Origin: Mikania micrantha
Lineage: Eukaryota; Streptophyta; Magnoliopsida; Asterales; Asteraceae
Reading direction: 5' to 3'
Assembly: GCA_009363875.1 (NCBI GenBank)
Contig: CM018691.1
Span: 42,529,399-42,593,398 of the forward strand
Length of the DNA: 64,000 nt
Numbering within the stretch: position 1 is the first letter of the stretch; each line of letters begins with the position of its first letter. The notes under the pieces were generated by a model that was not told the origin of the DNA, ran no database searches, and worked only from the letters and a program-made list of their open reading frames with translations. Of this stretch, positions 34,046 through 44,060 are shown piece by piece. The position numbers were made by a program, and so were the translations under genes.

Positions 34046-34923
34046 TAGTGTATGTTTGGGATTACATTTGAAATCAACTTTTTAACTTATTAACTTAATG
34101 AATAAGTTAATAAATTAAAAACATGTTTGGTAATTTGAAAATCCCTTTTGATTTTAACTTTTTGAGTATAAAAAGTCATTTTTAAGAAGCTACTCTTTGC
34201 GGCTTTTAGAAGTGTTTTTTAACTTTTAGCATTGTTGTAAAAATCGGCCTAGGCGTTAGGCTTCAAGAAACCTTGTCGATTTTGCCCTAAGCGGTGCCTA
34301 GTCGGCCTAGGCAGGGGCCTAGGCGGCCTGTTTTTTTGTTTTTGCTTTTTTTAGCTTTTTTCGAGTAAAAAGGACCTACATCAGTGATTAAGTGAGACAT
34401 TTCTCAACCCCGAATACATAATATGTCTCTAAAACAACAAATTTAACATCTGAACATTGAACCATGCCACTAAACATCGAAATCCATCTATAAACTTTGA
34501 ATTTTGTGTTTAAGTTTGTAATTTGAAGTACTTGACTTAGTATGTTTTAAGTTTATTTTTTAATATATATGAAGTATTATATTAATTATTGATATTAATG
34601 TGTGTGTATAATAAATATTTGTAAAATTACATATAAAAATTTCAATCCGTCTAGCATCGATTAATCCCTAGGCGGCACCTTGCTGCCCGACTAGCGTCTA
34701 GCAACTTCCACAACCATGACTTTTAGTGTTATAATATGCTAATTTTTGTGGGAACTTAAATATCCAAATAACTTATTAACTTAATGATTTATTGACTTTT
34801 CATACACAAAAATTAATCCAAACACATTTTTAAAAATTTTGTTTCAAAAAGTCATAAGTTAGTAAGCATTTTTGACAAAATAAATCTTTTTAAACTTAAT
34901 AAGCAGTCTCAAACATACCCTTA
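34046..34923. mobile_element. Fold-back MITE, interrupted by a younger hAT MITE
   Basis: The left end TAGTGTATGTTTGGGATTAC and the right end (inverted) TAAGGGTATGTTTGAGACTG continue as AT-rich arms with TTAACTTATTAAC motifs. The two halves are separated by a 489-bp insertion with its own duplication. Without it, the element would be about 380 bp. The family is uncertain; hAT or Mutator-like are possible. Confidence 0.65.
34230..34718. mobile_element. hAT MITE with perfect 8-bp duplication
   Basis: ACTTTTAG occurs at 34222-34229 and 34719-34726. The termini CATTGTTGTAAAAATCGG and (inverted) CATGGTTGTGGAAGTTGC form imperfect inverted repeats. GGCCTAGGCG motifs (CCTAGG palindromes) crowd the ends, and the centre is AT-rich. 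It sits inside an older fold-back element. Confidence 0.85.
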
Positions 34924-35458
34924 ACATTTACAAATATAAAATATTCATACTGATTATTTTTATAATCCCCAATAACACAATGTAATTATCATAATTAATT
35001 ATAACAAACAGTTTCAATTGTACAAGGATGGAAATATTTGTAAAATCAATATTAGATTAAAAATAAATCAAATATGAATGTTAGACAATGTATAGAGGGC
35101 ACCCGTGAGGGCCGTTCGTGACTTCGTGTCCTACGTGGCCACATCACTCAAGGCTGCATTGGAGAGTACCTTCTGAGTGAAGACTGCCCGTGAGAAAGAA
35201 CTACTATGGGCGGGTGTTGTGAGAGGGGAAGGAAGCCTCGAAATAAGAAAGAGATATAATGTTGTATCTTTGTTTTGTTTTTGTAGTAAGATTGTAGACG
35301 GCGTTAGCCGCTGTTAGATCGATCGAATGACTGAAAATTGTTATGACTCGGCGTAGACGAAGAGTATTTGAAAATTACTAGAAAAATACTCGGCATATAC
35401 ATGGAGTACTCTAGCAATTGTACAAGTTTAACTAAATATCACATTTTCTCAATTTAGG
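34924..35458. other. Unassigned, with a GC-richer patch
   Basis: The patch at 35095-35230 (AGGGCACCCGTGAGGGCC ... GGGCGGGTGTTGTG) looks like the end of a Harbinger-type MITE, but I found no partner terminus. The rest is AT-rich. Confidence 0.35.
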
Positions 35459-36000
35459 GAAAATGTTATAAAACATAATCAACTTTTGATTTTGTTCTAA
35501 TTAAACTATTGAAACTTTGTTTTGTTTCAATTAGGTAACTTAAGTTTGATTTATATTCTAATACTAAATAAAAAAACATGGATAACAAGTAATTTTGGTT
35601 CATTTAGGCTTTATGAGTGAGTTTTTGGATGAATTTAGAATTCGTTTGAAGGTCTTAGACGTATTTTAGACATATTTGGGTGTGTTGTGTTTTTTTTTGT
35701 AATCAACTAAATATTTTTACAATATTCTTTAAAAATTTTCACAATTTTTTTAATTTTTATTTTTTTTAAAATTTTTACAATTTTAAAGAAATGTTGAGAT
35801 TTTTTTTCAAAATCCATGTTGTTTTCATGTTATCATACAATAAACATAAAAAAAATTATGGTTACAAGTTATATAGGCCACATATTTAGGATTTAAACAT
35901 AAAAATAAACTTAAGTTATCAAATTAGAATAAAACAAAGTTAGAGTAACTTGACCCAAACATAAAATTAAAACTTGGTTATGTTTTTACAAAATTACCCC
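35459..36000. mobile_element. Fold-back MITE
   Basis: The left arm GTTATAAAACATAATCAACT ... AAACTTTGTTTTGTTTCAAT ... AACTTAAGTTT is the inverted copy of the right arm ending AACTTGGTTATGTTTTTAC. The arms are about 90 bases with AT-rich filler between. Target duplication was not resolved. Confidence 0.65.
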
Positions 36001-36541
36001 TCAATTTATGTATAAGTTTTATTTAACTTATCATATCTCATTGTTCATCACTCACGATCACTTATTATTTATTATTATTATTATTATTATTAATTTATTA
36101 TTATTCTCTTTTATACAATACATAAAATTATGAAGACAAAACCTCCAAAGAAGTAGTGTGGTAGTTAAAATAGAGGAGAGACAACCTAAAAATCTCAAGT
36201 TTAATCCTCACTTAAAACAATTTTTCTTGCAGTCACACTTTACCTGTTATTCTCAGTTAGTCGGGTATCGAGAAGACCTGAAGGTTTACTACGTAAGTGG
36301 TTACCACAGTTATAAAAAAAATTATAAAGACAATGTATTTAAAATTTTTGTATTTAAAGAAACTACTATTCATTAAAGTTTAAAATTTAAAGATACTCAC
36401 AAGACGAGATTCAAATAAAGATAGAAAAATAGAAAGAAACTCAAATTTTAAAAACAGAGATAGAAATAAATAGCGTAATATGAAATTTCTATTTACAAAT
36501 TTAATTTAATTTTCTTGGCAGCATTAATTAATTAATTAACT

Positions 36542-36760
36542 TTTTTTTTGACGGCGAATGTCTTAATCGTGTGAACCCACTGTTATCAGACCATGTCACT
36601 AAGTTCTAGTTATCTGGACCTTCCATGAGCCACCACAACCACTCTAAGAGGAAACCTCATTGGGAAAACCCTCTGACCCCTAGACCCCCTTTTTTGCCGC
36701 GAGAGAGTTTTGAACCCCAGACCTTCCATTTAAAATACCATTGAGACACTGTCTCGTTAG
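36542..36760 (-). mobile_element. tRNA-derived SINE with 17-bp duplication
   Basis: On the minus strand it starts CTAACGAGACAGTGTCTCAA, has an A box (TGTCTCAATGG) and a B box (GGTTCAAAAC) about 45 bases apart, and ends in A9 next to the plus-strand T run at 36541-36549. TAATTAATTAATTAACT flanks it perfectly at 36525-36541 and 36761-36777. The length of about 219 bp and the poly(A) tail fit plant SINEs moved by LINE machinery. Confidence 0.85.
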
Positions 36761-36777
36761 TAATTAATTAATTAACT

Positions 36778-37359
36778 AAGGTTAATATATTAGCAGAATA
36801 AAAGGAGGAATTGTGAAAGTAATTAAAATGATGGAAGTTAGAATTACAGTTAATCCTCTGCTCGCGCACGCTTGATTGGCTTCATTGCACACGCATCCAA
36901 CTGTCCCTTTGGTCCTTTTGCTTTCCGCCTGCTGTCCTTTTTTTCAAATTCTGACCATTGATCTGGAAAGTATGGTAATTCTGTTCACCCATACCATATC
37001 TCACCTGTACCCGATTATTACCCATCCTTCATGCTGCTTTCTCATGAATTTCTTGCCGTGTCACCACTCTTCCGAGTCTCCGTCTAAATTGTTTGACACT
37101 TTAAATTCATTCAACGTGAGCTTGAAAAATGATTGTTCGATTTCTGTTTGGTTGAAAAGTATACGGTCACGGATCCAAGATTATTTTTCAATTATGTCAC
37201 TGTATTTGTGTGCTTGAGTTTCATAGTACCAGACTTAAATTTTTCGAGTCGGTTTTACCGTTCGGGTGATAATGCTCGTCACATAATAAAAACCAATCAA
37301 ATAAAAATCGTGAAAAGAGCTAAAAGAACATGTAATATAAATCCGATAGTTTTTAAAAA
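36778..37359. other. Unassigned sequence of higher complexity
   Basis: More balanced base composition than its surroundings (CTCGCGCACGCTTGATTGG and others). The open frames at 36876-37217 and 37133-37369 overlap in different phases and show no domain. It could be an old exon or promoter remnant; I see no decisive signal. Confidence 0.3.
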
Positions 37360-37368
37360 TAAAAAATA

Positions 37369-37758
37369 GAGTAAATTGCACTTTTAGTCATTTATGTTTA
37401 CACAAAATTTTAGAGATAGTCCTTTATGTTTCAAAATGTCAAAATCAGTCCTTAAAGTTTTCAAATGTTGCAAACTCGGTCCTTTCCCCGTTAACGTCGT
37501 TAAGTACTCACAGGATAAAGAACCATATCTGAAAATTTATATAAACATAAATGACTAAAAGTGAAATTTTCTCAATTACTTATATGATTTTTTTTGACAT
37601 TTATGTCCCTATTCTGTTAGTACTTAATGACGTTAACAGAGAAAGGACTGAGTTTGCAGCATTTGAAATCTTAAAGGACTGATTTTGACATTTTGAAACA
37701 TAAATGACTATCTCTGAAATTTTGTGTAAACATACAGGAACAAAAGTGCAATTTACTC
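37369..37758. mobile_element. Mutator-like fold-back element with 9-bp duplication
   Basis: TAAAAAATA flanks both ends (37360-37368 and 37759-37767). The two halves are long inverted copies, roughly 170 bases each: GAGTAAATTGCACTTTTAGT on the left answers GTGCAATTTACTC on the right, with TCAAAATCAGTCCTT / AGGACTGATTTTGA inside. Long terminal inverted repeats plus a 9-bp duplication identify a MULE derivative with no coding sequence. Confidence 0.88.
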
Positions 37759-37973
37759 TAAAAAATATTTAGAGTTATTCCCTACAAGTTTTCATCTTTT
37801 GAAAATATTGCATTACATTTTCGCCGAAACTTGTTACAATAACTCTCTTTCAACATAAAAAGTGCAAGAATTATTCAGGTACTCATCTATCATTTTCTTA
37901 CGTAATTCCGTCTTCACATACTTCATTAAGAAAAAGTTCTTTCAACACTACCCTTGTAATTAACCAGTGCTAT

Positions 37974-38095
37974 CACTAGTTTAAAAACTGATGTCACTTG
38001 AAAACATCGTTCATAAATGTTCATATACACTGAAAAATCGATGTTATATGGAGACATCGGTCACTAATATTACTTCCGCCCGATGTTTGTAAACG
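37974..38095 (+). mobile_element. Probable CACTA (En/Spm) terminus fragment
   Basis: CACTAGTTTAAAAACTGATG resembles the CACTAGTAGAAAAA-type terminus, followed by CGATGT/ACATCG motifs in both orientations that look like subterminal transposase sites. No opposite end was found. Confidence 0.5.
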
Positions 38096-39880
38096 AACTA
38101 AAGATGAGTATAGGTATAGTCGCTCGGTTTGAATCGATTTATATTCTAGTATATTTACTACACATAAACATCTATAAATTTTTAATACAGTACGTTAGAG
38201 GCCTATTTAATATTATTGTTGGCTCAATAAAGTCAAACAAATAAACCCTAATAAAAAACTAGAGTAATAGGAAAAATAAAAAGAAATATTTCGATTTTAT
38301 TATTTTGTTGGTTGAATCTTGAAGTTTAAAGCTTTATTTTTATGATTGTATATGATTCATAGAGAGATAGGCATGTGAGAAAATAGTATTACGTCAGATA
38401 ATCATCAAGATCATTTAGATTATTTTATAAACAATGTTAAAAACAATGTTAGTATGTGTTAGTTATTGAATAAACAGTTAATATTAAAATTATGAATGCC
38501 TAAAAGTGTTAAAAGGACTATGATTGAATGAAAGTAGCCCTTAGGGACAAAAATTGCACTTTAACATCCCATCACCACTTTCATTTTTTTTGTTTTACAA
38601 TTACATCAGTGCTCAAAACTTGCTAGACGTTCGCTCGAAAAGTGCTGGGATCGAAATACACTCGTTCAATTTTGGCTTGTTGAAAAGGCTCGCTTCAATT
38701 TTGTTCACAAGCTGTTATGGGTCATGTTATTCACACACATCATCCCACACCTTTCACACCCCCTATACACATCATATAAGTTTATACAAGACACATAGGG
38801 GCAATAATTGTTTGTCAGAATTTTTCAACGTCTATTACTGGACTCACATACGCCTTGTATAGATCCTATACGTGACGAATCATTGTCAAATAATTGAGTG
38901 TTAGAGGTGGCTATACGCATCAATAGGTTTATAGGAGACGTATATGATCGATGGGATTAAAATAAAATAGTTGGTGCGTGAATAACCAAACCTTTTGTTA
39001 TTAAGAATTGCAATATCCTCTATCCTTCAAAATTACAAGTGTATGCATTTTTCGATCAACTAAAATCTCTCAGCTTAATTAGTAGAAATTTGAAAACCAG
39101 TACAAAAAATTTGTGTCACCACTGAGTGCACATAGTATTGTCAAGACTGTTTTACAAAGAATATATCAGTCGTCTTCTGAATCTACATGATACAAAGAAC
39201 CATATTCGATTTAGACATGTGCAATCAAACGTTCTTCGGCTTGTCTTCAGGTTTTTAATTAACCTTTTTCTTTAAAAACAAATCATTAGTATATACTTGC
39301 ACATTTTTAGTTGGATCCTACTATTTTAAAAAATATTTTATAACTAAATATATATAAATAATAGTAAATAAATAGGAACACATGCTATTTTCTAGAGTAT
39401 TTTTACAAAAATGTTCATGCATCTTTTTACGGTTAAAAGCATATGTAAGATCATAAAAGACTATGCTTACCAAAATACTAGCTCCCTAACTAATCTCCCA
39501 CAAGTCCAAAAGACATCGGAAGAATAAAATTATCTATTAGAAGTCATTAGCCTTCAGAAGGTGTAATGGACCTTCGGAAGGTTGCATACTTTTGGAGGAT
39601 AACTCTATTATTTCGATGGCCAAACATAAGAGAAAGTTTCCGAAAAATGTAAGGCATCGGAACACATTGACATTCTAATGATCAATATCATACTAATGTC
39701 TTCTGATGAAGAAGAACATCGGAAGGTCTCCAAGCCAACTAGACTTTCCGATGCTTAGTGAACGTACTTCTTAAGATTAAAGAGATTGCTCAACAACTTT
39801 CGATACCAAGACTTCTGAAGACTTTCAACTGCTAATGTTAAATTCCATTAGAAGAAATATTCAGAGTTGTTTTCTACACT
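38096..39880. other. Unassigned, with TTCGGAAGG-type motifs
   Basis: From about 39545 to 39770, motifs such as CCTTCGGAAGG, CATCGGAAGG and TTCCGATGC recur several times, reminiscent of the motif arrays in the LTRs elsewhere in the window. No gene recognised. Confidence 0.4.
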
Positions 39881-39899
39881 AAGAATCAGATCAGAAGAC

Positions 39900-40381
39900 A
39901 TTCTTGTGTTAGTCGACAACATGGTACAACTATCAAATTAACAGAGGATTATCTGACTCATTAATATCTTTTGTAGTTTAACTAATTAATGTAAAAGCTA
40001 ATGAAGTTAGTTATATTAGTGCTAATTATATGACTTTGGCTGGCAAGTTATAACAAATGCTAGAACTAGTTTTAGTTTGTTTCAAGTGTTTTGTCTAGCT
40101 TAGTATTAATACGATGATACAGTTGTAGCTTGTACTATATAACATACTATATAACATTTTACTCGTAACCCTACAAAGTTTGCGAGTTTGGTAAGAGTCT
40201 TGTATACTTTGATTAATGTGAGAGAAATATACATTGAGCTTGAAGTAATTTACTGTATGAATTTCTTTCTTTCTGATATTGTGTTTGACATCTGACTGAT
40301 AAAATATTCCGTATCTATCAATTTAGAAGAAGAAACATTGATTAAGTGTTGTGCACAACGTATAACCCGATCCAACAACAT
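39900..40381 (+). repeat. Candidate Copia-type LTR fragment
   Basis: The stretch begins near TGTTAGTCGACAACATGG and ends near GATCCAACA, with a TATATAACAT promoter-like zone and a T-rich end (TTTCTTTCTTTCTGATATTG), as in plant Copia LTRs. No primer-binding site or coding region is attached, and no target duplication was confirmed. Confidence 0.4.
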
Positions 40382-42076
40382 ATCATATAATACAAATTAT
40401 TTTATTTTTATTTTTTTATTAAACATTTTTTTCTTAACATATTATAAAAATGTTAATACTAAAACCACATTAAAGTAATGAGATTAAAACATTCAACCAC
40501 AAATTAGTCTTTTATTAGTGTTACATTGCTAGAAAATTGAGTAGATCTTGAAATCTGACCTCAAATCATAAGCTACCTAAAGGGAAAATACGTCAAGTCG
40601 CTTGAAAAGCGTCACCAAAAAAGTGAACTTAGGCAAAGTGTACGAAGTGTGCATGTAATTATCATGCAAGAAGGATTACCAATCAGGTGATAACTATGTA
40701 ATTAAAGTGAACATAGACTTGTTCAATTTGATCTTTTGATTTTTTTAATTGTGTTATGCAATTAGATTCATTGCATATATAATCAATTGTTCTTTCGCCA
40801 AAAGACGCTTAATGACATCAAGATAACCCCCAAGAAAATGAACATCAATTTGAATGAATTTTTGGTTTAGATTGAAAGGTTTTGGTGATTTGACAACTAT
40901 AGTTGGACAAAAGATTTGCAAAGTCCAAAAATATATCACATTTACAAATATTAACGGTTAATATGAATTAATATGTAATTATTATTAAAAAATTGAGTAA
41001 CCACCAGAGTGGAGTGGTGTGTCGTACGTTTGATCTAATCTATATATCTTTCTGTGCAAATTAATAAGGCTGCTTTGATCTCCTTCCCATGTTACTTACC
41101 TTCATGTACTCTCTTTAGTGTGGTCCTCTCTTGCACCCGTATCAATGTCCTACCTATGCTCACGGGTAAAATCGTCTCCATTCAATTTTATATAAAAATA
41201 TATTTCACCATTTGAAAAACCACCAACCAACAAGTTTATAAGTTAAAATTTCTAGCAGAGAGATATTATCTCTGGTACAGTTATTTGAAAAAAAAAATAA
41301 TGACTTGTTCATAGCTAATATTTGTGTAAAATCGTCAAAATAGGCATTTTTTATTTACAAATTCGCAAAAATAAACGTTGATTTTTAGCCAACTGAGCTA
41401 TATTTGCAGGTTAACTCGTCCTTTTTAGCTGACCATTTAAAAAACATATGGATCTAACTTCTAACTTATCTGAGGGTGACGCACATTTAAATGTCGACAA
41501 AGCCTTTCAAAGTGCCGACAAGCCTCCAAAAGCGTAGGGTAAACTTGTCACGAGTTAAAGTATATGTTATGTCTTTGCTTTAACATGTGACATCTTCATA
41601 TTCTTTTTTCTTGCTAGCTAAAGGGTTTGGATTAGCCAACTATAGTATAGTTGATGTCCATCATTTCGTTGGCTAAACTTCAACGTCTATTTTGATGCTT
41701 TTGTTAGAAGATGTCTATTGCTGGACGGGTTTCTAAACATCTATGATCATTACCTAATTTTCATTTTAAAGCTTTTAGCGATCGATTATCAAACTAGCAA
41801 ATATTTTTGTTCCATTTTTTTCTGTTCCCATGTTTATTGTAACGTTATTTGAATAATATGATTGAAATATGTTAATATTAAAAAAAAAAAAGAATTATAG
41901 AGAAACACTCCATGTCCATAAGTCTTTTTTTTTTTTTTTTTTAAATTTATTTTATTCAATTTACCCATACGAACAACCCAATATTTGTTACATCACCTGT
42001 CAAAGTAACATGATATCACCATCTCTCTCACACACAATATACCCTAAAATTGTGTTATAAGTAACTTCTCTTTCTA
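40382..42076. other. Region upstream of MIR396; no gene recognised
   Basis: AT-rich with poly-T tracts at 41920-41942. It should hold the MIR396 promoter; I see only weak TATA-like sequence (TTATAA at 42055-42060), about 200 bases before the hairpin. The minus-strand open frame at 40754-40939 has no recognisable domain. Confidence 0.4.
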
Positions 42077-42200
42077 TTTTACAAACTCACCTTCTCCTTC
42101 ATCCTTCACACACACGCACACTGACACACACACACACTCTCTCTCTCTCACACACACACAAACACACACACACACTCTCTCTCTCACACACACACACAAA
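42077..42200 (+). repeat. Compound (CA)n/(CT)n tract before MIR396
   Basis: Alternating blocks of CACACA and CTCTCT start after CTTCTCCTTCATCCTTC. CT-rich tracts are common at plant transcription starts and in 5' leaders, so this may mark the 5' part of the primary miR396 transcript. That is inference. Confidence 0.7.
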
Positions 42201-42276
42201 TACACACATATATACTTATATATTGATGAAGGTAGAAGATGCATATGCAGAATGTATACAAGTCCTCATCATGTTT

Positions 42277-42297
42277 TTCCACAGCTTTCTTGAACTT
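42277..42297 (+). ncRNA. miR396: Mature miR396 (21 nt, miR396b type)
   Basis: It starts TTCCACAGCTTTCTTGAAC and ends TT, the b-type ending (the a-type ends TG). The 5' U suits loading into ARGONAUTE1. Confidence 0.95.
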
Positions 42298-42333
42298 TTT
42301 AGTTTCCCATGTCTTTTGGGATTATGAACAAAA

Positions 42334-42354
42334 GCTCAAGAAAGTTGTGGGAGG
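42334..42354 (+). ncRNA. miR396 star strand
   Basis: GCTCAAGAAAGTTGTGGGA and the next bases pair with the mature strand, with one mismatch and G:U wobbles and the offset expected for a 2-nt 3' overhang. The exact Dicer cut is estimated. Confidence 0.75.
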
Positions 42355-42510
42355 ACATGACGATTTCTGGACTTAATTTTTCAAATTTTACGTTTTTTTC
42401 TTGTTTTACCACCTAATTAATCTACTCCTGATCGAAGGGTTTCATCGTTATCTTTGGATTTGTATCAGAATGGAAGATGTGGCTTCGATTATGTGGTTGT
42501 AGCATTTCTG

Positions 42511-42817
42511 TAAGTTTATTGCTTACTAGCTATATATATTTTTTTCTTTGTGATATTAGTTTATCAAATTAGCAGTGTTGTCACTGAAAAATAGATTTTA
42601 TATATTATATAAATAACTCAAAAGAAAATAAGAAAATACTTCATGTTCGTATGGAAATGTACTGTGTTAAAGATTTAGATAAGTAATATAAATTAATGAA
42701 TTGAGATTTTGAAGGAAAACAAATTATTTTATGAAATGTTAGAATCGTACAAATTCCAGATGGTTCAAAGCTAGATGTATCTAACTATGTATAACCAGAC
42801 ACCCAGTTTCCGGTTCA
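42511..42817. other. Region downstream of the MIR396 hairpin
   Basis: AT-rich and intron-like after the donor-like site; no other signal is seen. Confidence 0.4.
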
Positions 42818-43170
42818 CACTACAAGAAAAGGCAACTAAACCGACGAAGGCTACAGACAAAGATCATTTCTACAGATCGGTTGATGATGAGACACCTTCG
42901 TCTTGTTAGACCAGGGGAGACGAAGGTCGATCAACACCCACTGCAGCCAGTGGGTACGTACCGGACAGGCCAGGTGGTGTTCCCGCTTAGGTTCACCTAC
43001 TTCCATTCTCAAGCAAGCTCATGACCACACCATCATCCAAACCTCATACAGTGTCCTTATGTTTGGAGATACGATGCTGCGCGCTGCAGGTACTCAATCG
43101 TCCCATTCCGTTAGTTCTCAACTCCATCCGTCCCCGGTCTCTAATTAGTGACGGAGCCAATGCTGTTTGG
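42818..43170 (+). mobile_element. CACTA transposon terminus
   Basis: CACTACAAGAAAA is the classic plant CACTA terminal repeat. It is followed by subterminal CGACGAAGG/CCTTCGTC motifs in both orientations and a GC-rich stretch. The opposite terminus (TTTTCTTGTAGTG) is not within reach, so the element is truncated; its right limit is a guess. The open frame at 42903-43148 reads through the subterminal repeats and is not a gene. Confidence 0.75.
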
Positions 43171-43621
43171 CTACATGAACACTATAATCTTTCTAAAATT
43201 ACTTATTTATTTATTTTAGTGTGAATATGGAGCTCTTACTTAGGTGTGAAACATACATAAAATCTATAATGTTTTTGATTAAATCTAATTAATTATGGTA
43301 TGTGTAAAATTAATGGATAGAAAATAGGAACAAAAAAGAATAAACATAATTAATGAGTTTATCAAAACTACGTCGTCTTGATCGTTTCACGCCTAAGTTT
43401 GGTGCTTAACAGCACATATTCAGTTTCCTGTATTATTATTATCATCAACAAAGTTAATAATTTTGCTTCACTAATAAGTTACTTGCTTATCTGGATGTTA
43501 TATTCATTCGTTATATATATCCAACTCTTGAATGTGGTTTTTGCTATATACTTGGATTATTTTTTTTTTGTACCAAAATTTTTAAACAAAATTTTAATTT
43601 TTAGTTGTTTTTAAATTTATA
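43171..43621. other. AT-rich spacer
   Basis: No gene, repeat end or RNA motif recognised. Confidence 0.4.
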
Positions 43622-44007
43622 GGGGAAGGTTAAAAATATAACCCACTAAATGCGCGCTAACCCAAATAACTTTGGCAAGATGAAGCCGAATCTTGGATTT
43701 TTTTTGAACTTCATTGTAACACATTTTGAACACCATGTTCTTTTATAAGTTTTGGCTAATTCATCACCATTCAAAAACTTACAGTACTGTAAGTTTGTAA
43801 ATATTTAAAACTTACAGTACTGTAGCACAAAACTTACAACGATAATATTTTTTAAACGGTGATGAATTTCCACAAACTCATAAAAGAACATGGTGTTCAA
43901 AATGTGTTACAATGATGTTCAAAAAAAAAAATCCAAAATTCGGCTTTATCTTGCCAAATTTATTTGGGTTAGCGCGCATCTAGTGTGTTATGAAAAATTC
44001 CATGCCC
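43622..44007. mobile_element. TA-flanked fold-back MITE (386 bp)
   Basis: The arms of about 145 bases are near-perfect inverted copies. The left contains AATGCGCGCTAACCCAAATA and GAACACCATGTTCTTTTAT; the right contains their complements. The ends GGGGAAGG and (inverted) GGGCATGG abut TA on both sides, and the right side joins an (AT)n run. Same terminal style (TA-GGG) as the elements at 12.7, 12.97 and 29.3 kb. Confidence 0.82.
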
Positions 44008-44015
44008 TAAATTTA

Positions 44016-44019
<4 letters not shown>

Positions 44020-44059
<40 letters not shown>
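44020..44059. repeat. (AT)n microsatellite
   Basis: About 40 bases of alternating AT next to the fold-back MITE. Confidence 0.9.

Positions 44060-44060
<1 letters not shown>

Larger units (their letters stand above)
42258..42380 (+). ncRNA. MIR396: MIR396 precursor hairpin
   Basis: The 5' arm holds the conserved miR396 sequence. The 3' arm holds a near-complete complement beginning GCTCAAGAAAGTTGTGGG, separated by a 36-nt loop region, and the lower stem (AAGTCC ... ATCATGT against ACATGACGAT ... GGACTT) extends the pairing. miR396 is an ancient plant microRNA that guides ARGONAUTE1 cleavage of growth-regulating-factor (GRF) mRNAs and so limits cell proliferation in leaves and other organs. 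The arm choice (miRNA on 5') is the usual one. A splice-donor-like TCTGTAAGT at 42508 may end the first exon of the primary transcript. This is the one conserved host gene I can defend here. Confidence 0.95.

Noticed and set aside
36876..37369. Two overlapping frames as a small host gene
   Set aside because: They are in conflicting phases with no recognisable domain; listed only as unassigned sequence.
40754..40939. Minus-strand 61-codon frame as part of a Copia integrase or RT
   Set aside because: No catalytic or zinc-finger motif could be matched.
42903..43224. Frames of 67-81 codons next to the CACTA terminus as transposase
   Set aside because: They contain only subterminal repeats and non-coding sequence, with no transposase motif.
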